From Lachnospiraceae bacterium GAM79 (lineage in GTDB: Bacteria; Bacillota; Clostridia; Lachnospirales; Lachnospiraceae), in contig AP018536.1 in assembly GCA_003584705.1 (NCBI GenBank), positions 2,480,001-2,544,000 on the forward strand: 64,000 nt of DNA. Direction: 5' to 3'. Of this stretch, positions 9,805 to 19,526 are shown piece by piece (position 1 is the first letter of the stretch; each line of letters starts with the position of its first letter). The translations under genes and the position numbers were made by a program. The notes below the pieces were generated by a model. That model was not told the origin of the DNA. It did no database searches and saw only the letters and a program-made list of their open reading frames with translations.

Positions 9805-10572
9805 TTATCTCTTTTTATAAATCAGAAGCTCCGGATTTTCACCATTCTTCTCATATGTACATACCAGAATAAAATCCATACCTGCCAGAATGCCAAAGCA
9901 TCTGTCTCCTCCGAATTCAGACTCCAGTTGGTTCCCCAGATAGGTTTTCTGATCATCAAGGAATTTCATTTTCTGTCCATTTGGCAGACTATATTCCAGA
10001 TTCACATGTTTCCCCACAAGTGCATTTAGTTTATCTACCCTGGGAAGTCCGTCTATATGCAGATCATTTATTTCATTTATCAACTGCATTTTAAACTCTT
10101 CAAACTGCCCATTGTCACTAAGTTCATCATACCTTTTCCAGTAATCTAACTTTGGAAGCATTTCTTTCAGATAAGAACGTACCTGTTCTTCGGTAAAGTT
10201 TTCATTTACTATATTCTTTACACACACATCAATCAATTCATCCATATCATTATATGTGTACGTTCCATCTGCATAGCACCATTTACAATACTCCTCATTT
10301 AATGTGCCATCCTTATCACGTCCCAATATGGAATCATCATCAATTGGCATTCCGCAGCACTGACAGATCAGCTTTCTGGGTTCTCCCAAAAGCGTATTGA
10401 TGGAGACATCAAATTCTTTTGATAAGAGCTTAAGTGTATCAGTATTGGGAACGGTATCACCGTTTTCCCAACGCGATACCGCCTGCCTTGTAACCATGAT
10501 TTTATCTGCCAGCTCGTCCTGTGACATTCCTCTTTCTGTGCGAAGTTTCAAAATTATATTTTTTGTTTCCAT
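9805..10572 (-). CDS. XRE family regulator with zinc-ribbon domain
   Basis: A 255-residue protein. Residues 1-60 are a Cro/C1-type helix-turn-helix (LRTERGMSQDELADK, then TRQAVSRWENGDTVPN). Residues 65-105 carry four cysteines in CQCCGMPI and EYCKWCYADG, a zinc-ribbon pattern. The rest has no match that I recognise. I start at the ATG at 10572 because GGAGG lies 8 bases upstream; the seven upstream codons overlap that ribosome site. It stands alone, so the targets are unknown. Such fusions occur in Firmicutes as stress or metabolite-related regulators. Confidence 0.8.
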   Translation of the reverse strand: METKNIILKLRTERGMSQDELADKIMVTRQAVSRWENGDTVPNTDTLKLLSKEFDVSINTLLGEPRKLICQCCGMPIDDDSILGRDKDGTLNEEYCKWCYADGTYTYNDMDELIDVCVKNIVNENFTEEQVRSYLKEMLPKLDYWKRYDELSDNGQFEEFKMQLINEINDLHIDGLPRVDKLNALVGKHVNLEYSLPNGQKMKFLDDQKTYLGNQLESEFGGDRCFGILAGMDFILVCTYEKNGENPELLIYKKR

Positions 10573-10885
10573 AGTCATTACCTCCATAACCATATCATAT
10601 AGATAAATTCATGTTATGAAAAGCAACCTGCTGTTGCCATACTCTATGCCTGTCATCCACCAAAATATTTTCGGCACTTTTCGCTTTTAGTGCCAAAAGT
10701 GTATTGACAAAATTATGATTATTTATTACATAATTTCAAATCTTTGTTACACGTTTTCATCTCCGCAATCTTGGAACTGCCCAGCAACGTTCCACACACC
10801 ACTTACAGTACCCCGGCGTCTCGGCGGTGCCAACCCCGACACGGCGAAACCGGATTCTCCCGAGATCCTTGCCTTACAGGACCGC
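10573..10885. other. Intergenic stretch with one palindrome and a GC-rich block
   Basis: No gene is seen. An inverted repeat GGCACT-N10-AGTGCC (10673-10694), flanked by T and A runs, could be an operator for the XRE gene. A plus-strand TTGACA (10704-10709) with TACATA 17 bases later resembles a promoter, but nothing recognisable follows. A GC-rich block (about 10810-10855) stands out from its AT-rich surroundings and has no clear identity. Confidence 0.4.
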
Positions 10886-10932
10886 AAAAAAGAGGGCGAG
10901 ATCGCCGAAAACTCTCTGGTGATCTCACCCTC
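10886..10932 (-). terminator. Rho-independent terminator of the ABC/GH38/GH28/ROK operon
   Basis: On the minus strand GAGGGTGAGATC (10921-10932) pairs with GATCTCGCCCTC (10892-10903), a 12-bp stem with one G-U pair, followed by six T. It closes the operon 35 bases after the ROK stop. Confidence 0.85.
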
Positions 10933-10966
10933 TCTGGATTATCAACCGCTACTTCATCAAGCCTCC

Positions 10967-11860
10967 TCACAGATTCTTCCCACATTCCATCAGGTATGCA
11001 TCCATTCCCAGACACATTGCACCGATGATTCCGGGGTTCTCGCCCAGTGCAGGAGCCACCACATACTGTGACATATCCTTCGGCAGGCTGGTCTCCGGCA
11101 GATAGCCATTCAGAAACTCCACCGCATTCTGTCTCACCATGTCGAAAACCTTCTCCTGGTGCATCACGCCGCCCCAGAGAATGATCTTCTCCGGCGAGTA
11201 AGTCAGCATGTAATCTGCCACAGCCTGTCCGATGTAGTAACTTTCCAGTTCCCAGACATCCTCTCTTCCGGCCAGTTCAGCTCCCTTTCTGCCATACCTG
11301 CCCTGAATCGCAGGACCGGAAGCCAGTCCTTCCAGACAGGCACCGTGATAAGTACAGCAGCCTTCATAGGTATCCTCCGGGTGCCTGCGCAGGAAGATAT
11401 GTCCGCCCTCGGGATGCATCAGGCCATGCAGCAGTCTGCCGTTAATATATGCCCCTACACCTACTCCCGTACCAATGGTGATATAGAGCGCATTCTCACA
11501 CTCCTTGGCTGCGCCGAAGCGTACCTCGCCAAGCACTGCTCCATTGACATCTGTATCAAAACCTACAGGGACTTTCAGTGCTTCCCGGAACGCTCCCGCA
11601 AAATCATAAAATCTCCATGCCAACTTCGGAGTGCTGGTAATATAGCCGTAGGTTGCCGATTTTTTATTCAGATCCACCGGGCCGAAACAGCCGATCCCCA
11701 GTGCCTCGATTCCTTTATCCTGAAAATATGCTATCATTTTCGGCACCGTACTCTCCGGTGTCTCCGTAGGGAATACTGCCCTATCGAAAATATTTCCCTG
11801 CTCATCTCCTATGGCACATACCATCTTTGTGCCGCCGGCTTCAATTCCGCCTAATTTCAT
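10967..11860 (-). CDS. ROK family sugar kinase, fructokinase-like
   Basis: A 297-residue ROK kinase that would phosphorylate an imported hexose using ATP. Visible features are the N-terminal phosphate loop GGIEAGGTKMVCA, the sugar-binding region FDTDVNGAVLGE, the GTGVGVGAY glycine turn and the zinc-type motif HPEGGH...CCTYHGACLEG. The length and this motif fit the YdhR/ScrK fructokinase group, which can also act on mannose. Mannose would be the product of the GH38 enzyme upstream. GGGAGG precedes the ATG. It is the last gene of its operon. Confidence 0.87.
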   Translation of the reverse strand: MKLGGIEAGGTKMVCAIGDEQGNIFDRAVFPTETPESTVPKMIAYFQDKGIEALGIGCFGPVDLNKKSATYGYITSTPKLAWRFYDFAGAFREALKVPVGFDTDVNGAVLGEVRFGAAKECENALYITIGTGVGVGAYINGRLLHGLMHPEGGHIFLRRHPEDTYEGCCTYHGACLEGLASGPAIQGRYGRKGAELAGREDVWELESYYIGQAVADYMLTYSPEKIILWGGVMHQEKVFDMVRQNAVEFLNGYLPETSLPKDMSQYVVAPALGENPGIIGAMCLGMDAYLMECGKNL

Positions 11861-11888
11861 TCTAACATCCTCCCATTACAACTTTTTA

Positions 11889-13055
11889 CTATGCCTGTTC
11901 CCTGTTCAGGATCCGCTTATGGAACACCAGCACAAACAACAGAGTAAAGAGTATCATTGCTGCCGGCATGATCAGAAAGCTCCTGCCATATCCTGTTTTT
12001 TCAGCAATGTCTCCGTAAATATAGTTAAATCCAATATCAAACAGGGATGCCACACTGATGATCAATCCGGACATCGTAGACACCTGCGACGGATCATAAA
12101 GTCTCCCGATGGCCATAACCAGTGTCGGATAAATGATCGAGCAGAACAGTCCGGCCAGACTCAGCATCCAGAGTGCCCCACTGAAGATCCCTGCCGCATA
12201 AAGCACTGCAGAAATCACAGAAAACAAGGCAATGCTCGGGAATACCTTCAGCCGGTCAACCAACGGAGAAAAGACCAGTCTTCCCACCGTCATTCCGCCA
12301 AAAAACAACGCCATATAATTGGCAGCCTTTCCCTGCTCCAGTCCCAGCGCATTGGTTCCGTAGATCACAAACCAGTTCAGCATTCCATGTTCTGCAATAA
12401 AGTATACACCAAAGATCACCACCATGACAATCCAAAGGTAGTTTCCCTTCATTTTCCTTCCCTGCTGATCCTTTTCTGCCTTCTTCACTTCTCCGCTGTC
12501 CGGGATCTGCAGTTTTAAAATGATCAGAAACGCCAGAACGCCGATGGCAAAAAGCACCCCTGTCACAGCTTTCCATCCGCCAAAATCGTTAGCCAGATTT
12601 CCGATCAGACTCTGTCCTCCGCTGGTACCGATTCCCTGCGTAAAGAACAATACATTGACGATCATGGCCGGTGATGTGGCAAAAATGAACGGTGTGATCA
12701 GTGTAATGGACGTATTCAACAGCGTAGAAGCTCCCATTGCCAGGAACATTCCCACCAGCAATGCATAATAGTTATCTGTAAGCAGGAATACCAGCATTGC
12801 ACACATCCATACTGCGAGAAATCCCAAAAAAGCCTTTTTGCGGTCGATCTTATCCATGATTCTGCCTCCGGCCAGCAGGAAGCACAGATTTCCCGCATAG
12901 CTTACGGCTATGATCGTGGACAGCCCCTTTGCCGTCAATGCAAAATGCGTCTGAAAAATGCCGGAGAAAATACCTCTCAGGCTGTCACTGATTCCCAGGC
13001 CGACCATCAGGATTGCAAATCCGATGAGAGCGATCCTTCTATTACTCTTCTCCAT
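11889..13055 (-). CDS. MFS transporter
   Basis: A 388-residue major facilitator superfamily membrane protein with about twelve hydrophobic segments and the loop motif GGRIMDKIDRKKAF between helices 2 and 3. It would move a small solute, probably a sugar or glycoside, using an ion gradient. I choose the ATG at 13055 (GGGAG 6 bases upstream) over one four codons earlier. It overlaps the 3' end of the GH28 gene by 14 bases, so the two are likely translated together. The substrate is unknown. Confidence 0.85.
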   Translation of the reverse strand: MEKSNRRIALIGFAILMVGLGISDSLRGIFSGIFQTHFALTAKGLSTIIAVSYAGNLCFLLAGGRIMDKIDRKKAFLGFLAVWMCAMLVFLLTDNYYALLVGMFLAMGASTLLNTSITLITPFIFATSPAMIVNVLFFTQGIGTSGGQSLIGNLANDFGGWKAVTGVLFAIGVLAFLIILKLQIPDSGEVKKAEKDQQGRKMKGNYLWIVMVVIFGVYFIAEHGMLNWFVIYGTNALGLEQGKAANYMALFFGGMTVGRLVFSPLVDRLKVFPSIALFSVISAVLYAAGIFSGALWMLSLAGLFCSIIYPTLVMAIGRLYDPSQVSTMSGLIISVASLFDIGFNYIYGDIAEKTGYGRSFLIMPAAMILFTLLFVLVFHKRILNREQA

Positions 13056-14400
13056 TCTGGCTCCCATCTTCCGGCTCTTCTACATCGATCCGTACATTTT
13101 CTACATTTCCCAGTGTCACGTCCTCCTCGTAAAAAGGCAGGATTCCTTCTTTCTTCGTGATCTGAATATCATGGAAGGAGACATTCTTCACATAATCCGC
13201 ATAGATTCCGGAAATCTTTGTGTGGATCTCTCCCTCTCCCTGGCAGGGTCTCTTATCGTAGCCGTTGATCTCCCACTTGGATTTCTTATCCAGTGTCAGC
13301 CGAATGCCCTCAAAGGTCACATCTTCAATATAATTGTCTTCACTGCCCAGCAGGAAAATGCCGTTTTCTCCCTCGCAGGTAATATTCTGGAAGCGGATAT
13401 TGCGGATCTTACCGGCCTTAACTCCGGGTTTGCGATCCAGCGCAGTCAGGCAGACAGCCTCCGCTCTTCCCCACCATTCATAAGAGAACCTTCTGGTCTC
13501 CATAATGATGTTGGAAAAGATTACATTTTCCACGTTGCCATTATCTCTGATCTGAATGGAAATTCCACGGTTACTTCTGGAAATACAGCAATTTTCCACC
13601 AGAATATTCCGGAAGTCAGACTCTCCCTCCGTGCCGAATTTGATGGCAGCACTGGTGGATACCAGGGTACAATTGGTGACCACGATATTTTCACAGGGAC
13701 CGTATTTCTTATAATCCCCGGAATTTTTCAATACGATGGCGTCATCTCCACATTCAATGTGACAGTTACTGATCCGGACATTCTGACAGTGATCCGGATC
13801 GATGCCATCGGAATTCGCCATCTTCAGATTATTCAGCAGGCGGATACCGTCGATCAGCACATCCTTACAGCCTACCAGATGCACTGTCCAGAAGGCACAG
13901 TTCGTCAGGCGGACTTCCTTGATGGTCAGATGCTTTACATCCTCCAATAGCAGGAGCGGAACTCTGGGATAATAGGAACCCTCGATATGATAACCCGAGT
14001 CATCTCCGTAAAAGACAGATTCATTGCCATCAATGGTACCCTGTCCGGAGATCGTCACATTTTCCTGTCCCAGCGCATAGATAAAGGCATGGAACGGGCG
14101 TCCTGCATATTCACTGTTCAGGAAAGAAGGCAGGCCGGATTCATGGGCTGTGATTTTACCATTGTTGCTCAGCGGGTAATAATCTTCTATATTGCTGCTG
14201 GCTTTCCAGACAGCGCCCGGCTCCAGATGTACCTCCACATTGGATTTCAACAGCACATATCCGGAAGAATATGTCCTGTCGCCGGGGAAGAGGACTACGC
14301 CTCCTCCCTGTTCTGCACACGTATCGATTGCTTTCTGAATGACAGGGGCATCATTGGTCTGTCCATCGCCCACTGCACCGTATTCTAATATATTGATCAT
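13042..14400 (-). CDS. Glycoside hydrolase family 28 (polygalacturonase-like)
   Basis: A 452-residue right-handed beta-helix enzyme. The N-terminal AVGDGQTNDAPVIQKAID motif and the GH28 catalytic blocks NSDGIDPD and CGDDAIVLK are clear; the later blocks are IKFGTEGE and ISIQIRD, in place of the GHG and RIK of fungal enzymes. Family members hydrolyse pectin galacturonan or rhamnogalacturonan links. No signal peptide is present, so a cytoplasmic exo-acting role on imported oligosaccharides is inferred. I start at the ATG at 14400, with GAAGGAG upstream, 22 bases after the GH38 stop. Confidence 0.87.
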   Translation of the reverse strand: MINILEYGAVGDGQTNDAPVIQKAIDTCAEQGGGVVLFPGDRTYSSGYVLLKSNVEVHLEPGAVWKASSNIEDYYPLSNNGKITAHESGLPSFLNSEYAGRPFHAFIYALGQENVTISGQGTIDGNESVFYGDDSGYHIEGSYYPRVPLLLLEDVKHLTIKEVRLTNCAFWTVHLVGCKDVLIDGIRLLNNLKMANSDGIDPDHCQNVRISNCHIECGDDAIVLKNSGDYKKYGPCENIVVTNCTLVSTSAAIKFGTEGESDFRNILVENCCISRSNRGISIQIRDNGNVENVIFSNIIMETRRFSYEWWGRAEAVCLTALDRKPGVKAGKIRNIRFQNITCEGENGIFLLGSEDNYIEDVTFEGIRLTLDKKSKWEINGYDKRPCQGEGEIHTKISGIYADYVKNVSFHDIQITKKEGILPFYEEDVTLGNVENVRIDVEEPEDGSQNGEE

Positions 14401-14422
14401 AATTTTCTCCTTCGTAACCCTC

Positions 14423-17400
14423 TCACTTTTTTTCATTCACAATACGCAGGGTCTTGATTTCATAAGGCTTCATAGTAAAGCTCCATCCGTCCTGTGCACG
14501 GGTCATATCCGCATTCTCCACCCCGGAAAAATTCTCCATGCAGTCACAGACTGTTACCTGTGCATCCGGAGCAAGTGGGAAGTTCACATGCACTTTGGTA
14601 CGCATTCCCCAAGTCTCATAGATACGTACGATGATGCCATTGCCGTCCTCTGCTGCTTTCACAGTATCTGCCATCACATTTTCCTCTGCTATCTGCAGCA
14701 TTGAGAAGCTGTCTTCATAGATACCCTGTACCTTCTCCCATGCCATCGGGCAGTTCAGATCGTAAGCTTCTCTTACCACACTGCCCTTGCGGAAATCTCC
14801 CTGATGAGGGAACAATGCGTAGGTAAATTCATGCTGTCCCTGATCTGCATCGGGATTGGGGAAAATACCTGACTTGATCAATGTCAGTCCCATCACACCC
14901 TCATGGACATCATAACCGTATTTGCAGTCATTCATCAGTGCCACACCATAACCGGGCTCGGAAAGATCTGCCCATTTGTGTGCGCATACCTCGAATCTTG
15001 CACGATCCCAGGATGTGTTCTTGTGTGTCGGCCGCTTTACATTGCCGAACTGGATCTCATAATCCGCTTCATGTGCCAGAATATCCACAGGGAAGGATAC
15101 TCTGAGCAGCTGTTGATGTTCCTGCCAGTCCACTCTGGTCTGAAAATCGATCCTTGCGGTGTGCCGGTAGAAACGAATGGTCTGTTCGATCATGGAATCC
15201 TGGAACCGTCTGCGCACATGTAATGCCGCCGTCTCCGGTCCGTTCTCCAATACTTTGAATTCTTCCACATCAATGACATCCCAGGATTTCTCCAGATATC
15301 CCTCGTCAATATTCCAGGCATCGAATTCTGCCGGCCGATCCTCATATACGGTGAGACGGTTACCCATCCTGCCCTTTTGGATCAGTTCCCGGTCCTCCCT
15401 GATATCCACCAGGCTTGTGATCTCAGCATTGGCATCAAATCTTACGGTAAAATAGGGCGTTTTGAAGCTTACCGGTCGTCCGTTTTCCTCCATTACAAGC
15501 TCAGTGAAACAGTTGTCCTCTCCGGAGTTCACCGCTCTGCACACAGTAACACCGCTGGGTCCTGCTGTTATTTTCTGCCAACTGCCCTCTGCATTACGGA
15601 TCAGTGCCGTACGTGCAAAGCTCAAAGGATTCCATACTGCGCAGACCTCCTCATTCTTCTCCGCACGATACCGGAACAGCTTTTCCCGGATGCTCTTCTT
15701 CGCTGTTTTCATCATTTCTTCATCCGCAGCAAAAATCTCTTCATACTGTGCGGCGGAATCCTCATACACTTCCTTAATAGAGGAACCGGGCAGAATATCG
15801 TGGAACTGGTTCAGCAAAAGCAGTTTCCAGCTGTGTTCCAGTTGTTCCTGTGGATAGAGATACTTTTGATCCAGAAGTGATGCCATTGCTGCATACAGCT
15901 CGGTTTCGCCGTTTTTGAACTCAGCCTTACGATTATATTTTTTATTCTGTGCCATGGAAGTATAAGTACCACGGTGGAATTCCAGATATAGTTCACCATC
16001 CCATACCGCCAGACGCTTTTTGTCCATTTTGTCTTCCAGAATATGAAAGAATTCCTTCACCCCTGTCTGTCTTGCTGCAGGACATTCCACGATGCTGTGC
16101 TCCAGCCTTCTGCTCTGCTCCAGCATCTCTTCTGTGGGGCCTCCACCGCCATCGCCATAGCCGTAACAGGTCAGCACCTCAGTGCTCACATCCTTATCCT
16201 GATACCGCTGCCAGGTACCCATGAGCTGGGAGGCATTCTGCAGACCATTATAAGTGGTGGAATGGTTTCCCACCATCTTCAGGTCACCCGGCTTCTGATA
16301 GTTTCTGGTAGAAATCAGATGTGTCAACACTTCCGTTCCGTCAATGCCCTTCCAGAGAAAGGTGTCGTGAGGAAACCGGTTGAACTCATTCCATCCGATT
16401 TTCGTGGTCATAAAATAAGGAATCCCGGATTTCTGCAGGATCTGCGGCAGCGCCGCACTGTAACCAAAGACATCCGGCAGCCACAATACTTCATTTTTTT
16501 CCGCACCGAGCTCTTGTTCAAAAAATCTGCGGCCATAGATGATATGCCGGATCAGGGATTCTCCGGAGGAAATGTTGCAGTCCGGCTCCAGCCACATGGC
16601 CCCTTCCGCTTCCCACCTGCCCTCTTTGATCCGTTCCCTGATTCTGGCAAATACCCCGGGAGCATCTTCCTTCACGAACTCATAGAGCTGTGGCTGACTG
16701 GACATAAAACGGTATTCCGGATATCTGTCCATCAGGTTCAGTACCGTCTCAAAGCTGCGCACTGCCTTTTGTCTGGTCTGACGCAGGGGCCATTTCCATG
16801 CCACATCAATATGGGTATGGCCGATACTGTGCACCGTCACCGGATTCGGTCTTCTGTCGGCATAATAAGTACCTTCCAGCTCCTGCGCCGCCATTTTCAT
16901 GCTCTCAAAGCATTCTGCGGATCCGGGTCTGCGCAGATCCAACAGATTTATGCATCTTTCCAGTGCTTTAAAGCCCTCGATCCTGGATAGATTGTCCTCC
17001 GGCAGAAGATCCGCAGCTTCATAGACAGCCTGCATGTCATAATAGAGTCCCGCCGCCTCTTCCCGGTAGACTGCCAGCTCCAGGCGGAAGAAATTCGTAC
17101 CGGTAAACGTGCCTGCATACGCACTGGAATACGCATAAAAAGCCAGTTCGTAAGTCTCTCCTGCTTTGGCATGCTCCGACAGAATGATAAACTGATGGTT
17201 CATATCCAGCGTAGCTGCAAATCTGCCGTTCACATAAGCCATGATCTGGGGATTGTCCGTATTCCAGATATCTGTGGCTCCGGTATTCAGCACGGCACGG
17301 ACTGTATGCCCCTCCATCTGCTCCGGGACCGCCACATCTGCCAGGAAGAAATAATGCTGATCCAGCTCACCCCAGGTCTCATTGCGGCCGAAATCCCGGA

Positions 17401-17545
17401 AATCCTTTCCTTCTCTGTGGAATTCCTCCTCAAAATGGTAATCCGCTTTGGCGATCTTCACGGAAGTTACCGGTTGTCTGTCACTATATATCATCTGCTC
17501 TACGGCTTCGAGAACAGCTTTGATCCGATTTCTAACAGTGTCCAT
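14423..17545 (-). CDS. Alpha-mannosidase, glycoside hydrolase family 38
   Basis: A 1040-residue enzyme that should cleave alpha-mannose from glycans. The zinc-binding HTHIDVAWKWPL motif, the EGAMWLEPDCN block and the nucleophile Asp in LWLPDVFGYS are visible, followed by the long C-terminal beta domains usual for the family. No signal peptide is seen. I start at 17545, where AGAGGAG precedes the ATG, and not at the earlier frame start at 17647, which overlaps the end of the permease gene. It lies between the sugar importer and the GH28 gene, so mannose-containing oligosaccharides are the likely imported substrate. Confidence 0.92.
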   Translation of the reverse strand: MDTVRNRIKAVLEAVEQMIYSDRQPVTSVKIAKADYHFEEEFHREGKDFRDFGRNETWGELDQHYFFLADVAVPEQMEGHTVRAVLNTGATDIWNTDNPQIMAYVNGRFAATLDMNHQFIILSEHAKAGETYELAFYAYSSAYAGTFTGTNFFRLELAVYREEAAGLYYDMQAVYEAADLLPEDNLSRIEGFKALERCINLLDLRRPGSAECFESMKMAAQELEGTYYADRRPNPVTVHSIGHTHIDVAWKWPLRQTRQKAVRSFETVLNLMDRYPEYRFMSSQPQLYEFVKEDAPGVFARIRERIKEGRWEAEGAMWLEPDCNISSGESLIRHIIYGRRFFEQELGAEKNEVLWLPDVFGYSAALPQILQKSGIPYFMTTKIGWNEFNRFPHDTFLWKGIDGTEVLTHLISTRNYQKPGDLKMVGNHSTTYNGLQNASQLMGTWQRYQDKDVSTEVLTCYGYGDGGGGPTEEMLEQSRRLEHSIVECPAARQTGVKEFFHILEDKMDKKRLAVWDGELYLEFHRGTYTSMAQNKKYNRKAEFKNGETELYAAMASLLDQKYLYPQEQLEHSWKLLLLNQFHDILPGSSIKEVYEDSAAQYEEIFAADEEMMKTAKKSIREKLFRYRAEKNEEVCAVWNPLSFARTALIRNAEGSWQKITAGPSGVTVCRAVNSGEDNCFTELVMEENGRPVSFKTPYFTVRFDANAEITSLVDIREDRELIQKGRMGNRLTVYEDRPAEFDAWNIDEGYLEKSWDVIDVEEFKVLENGPETAALHVRRRFQDSMIEQTIRFYRHTARIDFQTRVDWQEHQQLLRVSFPVDILAHEADYEIQFGNVKRPTHKNTSWDRARFEVCAHKWADLSEPGYGVALMNDCKYGYDVHEGVMGLTLIKSGIFPNPDADQGQHEFTYALFPHQGDFRKGSVVREAYDLNCPMAWEKVQGIYEDSFSMLQIAEENVMADTVKAAEDGNGIIVRIYETWGMRTKVHVNFPLAPDAQVTVCDCMENFSGVENADMTRAQDGWSFTMKPYEIKTLRIVNEKK

Positions 17546-17621
17546 AACACACTCTCCTCTGATTTTTATCTGAAAACAAGAAAAGCGGGGAGAACCGGAA
17601 CAGTCTCCCCGCCGGACAGCT

Positions 17622-18476
17622 TTAGCCCTTGATACCGGTGGATGCAATTCCTTCTACCAGATATTTCTGCATAGTCAGGAAAATAACAAATATAGGAATC
17701 AGGGACAAGGTTGCCATTGCAAACATAGCACCCCAGTCAGAACCTGCGGTAGGATCCGAGAACATCTTCAGAGCGTAACTCACCGGATATTTCAGCGGAT
17801 CGCTTAAGTATAACAGTGCTGCCAGGAAATCATCCCATCTCCACATAAAGGAGAAGATTGCACTGGTTACCAGTGACGGTTTGATCAGAGGAAGGATGAT
17901 ACGGAAGAAGATCGTATAGGTAGAACATCCGTCCATTCTGGCCGCCTCATCCAGATCCATGGGAATCCCCTTGATGAACTGGATATTCAGGAAAATGAAG
18001 AATCCCTGACCGAACCACTGGGGAACAATGATAGGAAGGTAAGAACCGACCCAGCCTAATTTATTAAAAATTATGTACTGCGGGATCATTACTACCTGGA
18101 ACGGAAGCATCATGGACAACAGCATGCAGGCGAACCAGAATCCCTTGAATTTGAAGTTAATTCTTGCGAAGCCATATCCGATCACAGCAGAGGAAGCCAC
18201 TGCTCCGATGGTGGATAAACCTGCGATCACAAAAGAGTTTTTGAAGAAGGTTCCGAAATTGTATCCGGCAAATCCCTGCCAGCCTACCTTGTAGTTCTCC
18301 AGAGAGAAGTGTCTTGGGATCAATTCCGATGCCGTTCTTATAATCTCATTGGTATCCTTAAAAGAACTAAGTACCATCCATACTAACGGATATATCATCA
18401 CGCAGGCAAAACAGAAGGTGAAGATATGATAAATCACTCCGATAGCAAATCTTTTTTCTTTATATCCTTTTTTCAT
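17622..18476 (-). CDS. Carbohydrate ABC transporter permease, MalG type
   Basis: A 284-residue inner-membrane permease with about six helices and the ATPase-coupling EAA loop (DEAARMDGCSTYTIFFRIILPLI read as separate pieces DEAARMDG and FRIILPL). It pairs with the MalF-type gene just upstream to import sugar delivered by the binding protein at 19527. I take the ATG at 18476, which lies 10 bases beyond the upstream stop; an earlier ATG at 18503 overlaps that gene. No ATPase gene is present in the operon. Confidence 0.9.
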   Translation of the reverse strand: MKKGYKEKRFAIGVIYHIFTFCFACVMIYPLVWMVLSSFKDTNEIIRTASELIPRHFSLENYKVGWQGFAGYNFGTFFKNSFVIAGLSTIGAVASSAVIGYGFARINFKFKGFWFACMLLSMMLPFQVVMIPQYIIFNKLGWVGSYLPIIVPQWFGQGFFIFLNIQFIKGIPMDLDEAARMDGCSTYTIFFRIILPLIKPSLVTSAIFSFMWRWDDFLAALLYLSDPLKYPVSYALKMFSDPTAGSDWGAMFAMATLSLIPIFVIFLTMQKYLVEGIASTGIKG

Positions 18477-18486
18477 ACGCTCACCA

Positions 18487-19401
18487 TCAACCTTCTGATT
18501 CATAATATACCCACTTGTTCTGGGTCTTGAACAAGATCAGTGTCAAAATTCCTACTACCAGAATCATAAACCATGCAAGTGCACATCCATAGCCAAGTTT
18601 GTTATAGGTAAATGCGTTCTGGTACATATATACAGTATAGAAAAGGGTGGTATCCCTTGGTTTTCCCTGTGTAATAATATAGCTCTGTGTAAATGCCATA
18701 AAGCCGTTGATCAACTGGTTGATCAGATTGAAGAAAATCGTGGGGGTCAGCATGGGGAGTGTGATCTTGAAGAACTTATGGACACCGCCAGCTCCATCCA
18801 TGGTGGCTGCCTCATATAAGCTTACGGGAATCTGCTTTAATCCTGACAGGAAGATCAGCATGGAGGATCCGAACTGCCATACTGCCAAAATGATCAGGGT
18901 CCAGATTGCAGTATCGGAACGTCCCAGCCATGCGATATCCAGTCCGAACAGACCGTTGATCACACCGTCACTGGCGAACATTCTTTTCCACAGAATGGCA
19001 ACCGCCACACTGGAACCGATAATGGAAGGAAGGTAATACACTGCTCTGTAAAAGCCGGACAGCTTGGTGCTCTTCACCAGAAGCATTGCTACGATCAATG
19101 CCATGATCAGACGAAGAGGTACGGAAAATACCACGTAATACATGGTGACACCGAATACCTTCCAGAATTTCGGATCATCCGTGAACATGGTAATGTAGTT
19201 TTCCAGCCCAATGAATGTCGGGGACTGTAAAATATTGTATCTTGTAAATGAAAATGCAAAAGATAAAAGCATGGGAACCATCATGAATGCCAGAAATCCG
19301 ATAATGAACGGTCCGACAAACACATATCCGGATACGTTAGGACTATCCAGCCACTGGCCCAATGTTCTTTTTCTCTTTGGGGAAGTCTTTTCTTTGCTCA
19401 T
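18487..19401 (-). CDS. Carbohydrate ABC transporter permease, MalF type
   Basis: A 304-residue permease with about six membrane segments and the EAA motif YEAATMDGAGGVHKFFKITLP. It is the partner of the downstream MalG-type protein. The basic N-terminus (MSKEKTSPKRKR) and the first helix GYVFVGPFIIGFLAFMMVP are typical for the family. GAAGGAGAGG precedes the ATG. It follows the binding-protein gene by about 125 bases in the same direction. Confidence 0.9.
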   Translation of the reverse strand: MSKEKTSPKRKRTLGQWLDSPNVSGYVFVGPFIIGFLAFMMVPMLLSFAFSFTRYNILQSPTFIGLENYITMFTDDPKFWKVFGVTMYYVVFSVPLRLIMALIVAMLLVKSTKLSGFYRAVYYLPSIIGSSVAVAILWKRMFASDGVINGLFGLDIAWLGRSDTAIWTLIILAVWQFGSSMLIFLSGLKQIPVSLYEAATMDGAGGVHKFFKITLPMLTPTIFFNLINQLINGFMAFTQSYIITQGKPRDTTLFYTVYMYQNAFTYNKLGYGCALAWFMILVVGILTLILFKTQNKWVYYESEG

Positions 19402-19526
19402 TTTTCCTCTCCTTCTGCCGTTTCTATAACAAGCGCCCGGCTCCCGCCCGATGCCGGATGGGATCCAGGCGCCCTTTGATTACAATTTGTTATAACGGTC
19501 TTACTTCAGAAGTCTTACTTCTCGTC

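Noticed and set aside
10700-10885. Possible 5S rRNA relic in the GC-rich block before the ROK terminator
   Set aside because: Only a short GTTGCTGGGC-like word resembles the 5S end; the rest does not fold or align as 5S.
10803-11015. 70-codon minus-strand frame over the ROK terminator
   Set aside because: It lies across a perfect terminator hairpin and overlaps the ROK gene in another frame.
12958-13950. 330-codon open frame opposite GH28
   Set aside because: A shadow of the beta-helix gene; no domain pattern.
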